Origin: Neolewinella antarctica
GTDB taxonomy: Bacteria; Bacteroidota; Bacteroidia; Chitinophagales; Saprospiraceae
Reading direction: 5' to 3'
DNA: 64,000 bases
NCBI RefSeq assembly: GCF_011927835.1
Contig: NZ_JAATJH010000003.1
Coordinates: 186,001-250,000, forward strand
In this document: in pieces, positions 63,610-64,000 of the stretch
Layout of the letters: every line of letters begins with the position of its first letter
Position numbering within the stretch: position 1 is the stretch's first letter
The notes under the pieces: model-generated
Seen by the model: the letters and a program-made list of their open reading frames with translations, nothing else
Told to the model about the DNA's origin: nothing
Database searches by the model: none
Program-made: the position numbers and the translations under genes

Positions 63610-63790
63610 GGGGGAGGAAAGAATATAGAGGAAGGAGAAAAGAGTTTTGCACTCGCTCGCTGCGCGAACTCGGGGAGAGTATTCAGTGAATTGTTTCCCA
63701 ATCAAAAATCATCATCCACTTTTGTAAGAACCTCCAGACCTCCACTCCGATGTTCTTTCTCCTTTCTCTATATTCTTTATTCTTTTCTAG
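63610..63790. repeat. Inverted purine/pyrimidine arms with a shared central motif
   Basis: The arms AAAGAATATAGAGGAAGGAG (63618-63637) and its near-complement (63753-63778) flank about 110 bp upstream of hemF. The centre holds TCGCTCGCTGCGCGAACTC (63653-63671). Its reverse complement matches GAGCTCGCGCAGCGAGCGA at 48958-48976 in 18 of 19 bases, so the two islands share a core. Confidence 0.75.
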
Positions 63791-63808
63791 TATATCCACA
63801 GGCGCCCC

Positions 63809-64000
63809 TCACAGCCCGTTCAACGCCTCAATAGTAGCCGCCACCACTTTCTTAGAATTACCGACAAAGATATTCTTACCGACAATAGTCACCGGGCGCT
63901 TAAGGAAAGTGTACTCTTCAAGAATCAACCGACGGTAATCTTCCTCGGCGAGTACTTTGTCGGCCAGGCCCATACTGCGGTACTTCATCGCGCGGCGGCT
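63809..64000 (-). CDS. ArsC/Spx-family protein, C-terminal part (truncated by the window end)
   Basis: The last 63 residues and the stop codon (63809) of a leftward gene; the 5' part is outside the window. The pattern DYRRLILEEYTFLKRPVTIVGKNIFVGN is that of the C-terminus of arsenate reductase / Spx-like thioredoxin-fold proteins, where the segment after KRP carries conserved polar residues. The catalytic N-terminal Cys is not visible, so arsenate reductase and Spx-type regulator cannot be separated. Confidence 0.7.
   Translation of the reverse strand, partial: SRRAMKYRSMGLADKVLAEEDYRRLILEEYTFLKRPVTIVGKNIFVGNSKKVVAATIEALNGL

Noticed and set aside
63574-63705. Longer hemF start at 63705
   Set aside because: The added 44 residues cross purine-rich repeats and are not part of the family; ATG 63573 begins the conserved protein.

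Overview
This window reads as a chromosome segment of a Bacteroidota bacterium, most likely a Saprospiria / Lewinella-like marine lineage. The evidence is two secreted proteins with type IX secretion (Por) C-terminal tails, a TonB-dependent receptor, an ECF sigma gene coupled to a membrane-anchored partner ending in a beta-barrel, Bacteroidota-type -7 boxes (TAnnTTTG) instead of Shine-Dalgarno signals, and families such as DUF3570/DUF4266, DUF1499 and LolA-like proteins. The lineage is inferred from family content; no rRNA is present. The segment is GC-rich by eye, densely coding and ordinary in gene content. I see no prophage, CRISPR array, integrase or insertion sequence.

Layout. 0-8 kb: a polyprenyl-phosphate sugar transferase, then a leftward cluster trx - apbE - DUF4266 - DUF3570 - VIT transporter (exported flavinylation/redox, perhaps linked to iron or manganese), then pheT. 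8-20.7 kb: MscS-like channel, a T9SS protein, proA, aldo/keto reductase, GNAT, SDR/DUF2867-like protein, LolA-like carrier, MarR regulator, LolC/E-type permease, DASH cryptochrome, fatty acid desaturase. 21-31 kb: alkaline phosphatase, dprA, di-haem cytochrome c peroxidase, an AT-richer VapBC-like toxin-antitoxin pair, a stand-alone Lhr-type helicase, then leftward rnpA / DUF1499 / hypothetical. 31-42.6 kb: tdk, feoAB with a possible leader peptide, a structured RNA candidate, a one-component hybrid histidine kinase, adenine deaminase, sigma factor plus coupled membrane partner. 42.9-64 kb: a large repetitive T9SS lamin-tail protein, NUDIX, tRNA-Val, TonB receptor, His-rich lipoprotein, lptB, degQ, HD-like protein, icd, AI-2E transporter, DUF2064 glycosyltransferase, DUF92, a secreted protein of unknown role, yraN, DUF58, hemF and a truncated ArsC-like gene.

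The unusual signal is in short repeats rather than gene content. (1) A 17-bp GC-rich motif (GGCGCGGTCGCGGGTGC) recurs about 18 times on both strands, between genes and inside low-complexity linkers of unrelated proteins. (2) Period-7 tandem repeats form inverted-arm islands next to gene ends (28.8, 31.6 and 48.8 kb; one-armed at 5.5 kb), and several stop codons lie inside or at the edge of these arrays. (3) A 140-bp element at 22.47 kb can fold as a cloverleaf. (4) A 48-bp near-perfect palindrome lies at 15.19 kb. (5) A structured, terminator-ended RNA candidate lies at 34.77 kb. Several genes (proA, the LolC/E-like permease, the feo leader) have a -7 box only 4-6 nt before the start codon, which suggests leaderless transcripts.

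All calls come from reading the sequence; no database search was run.
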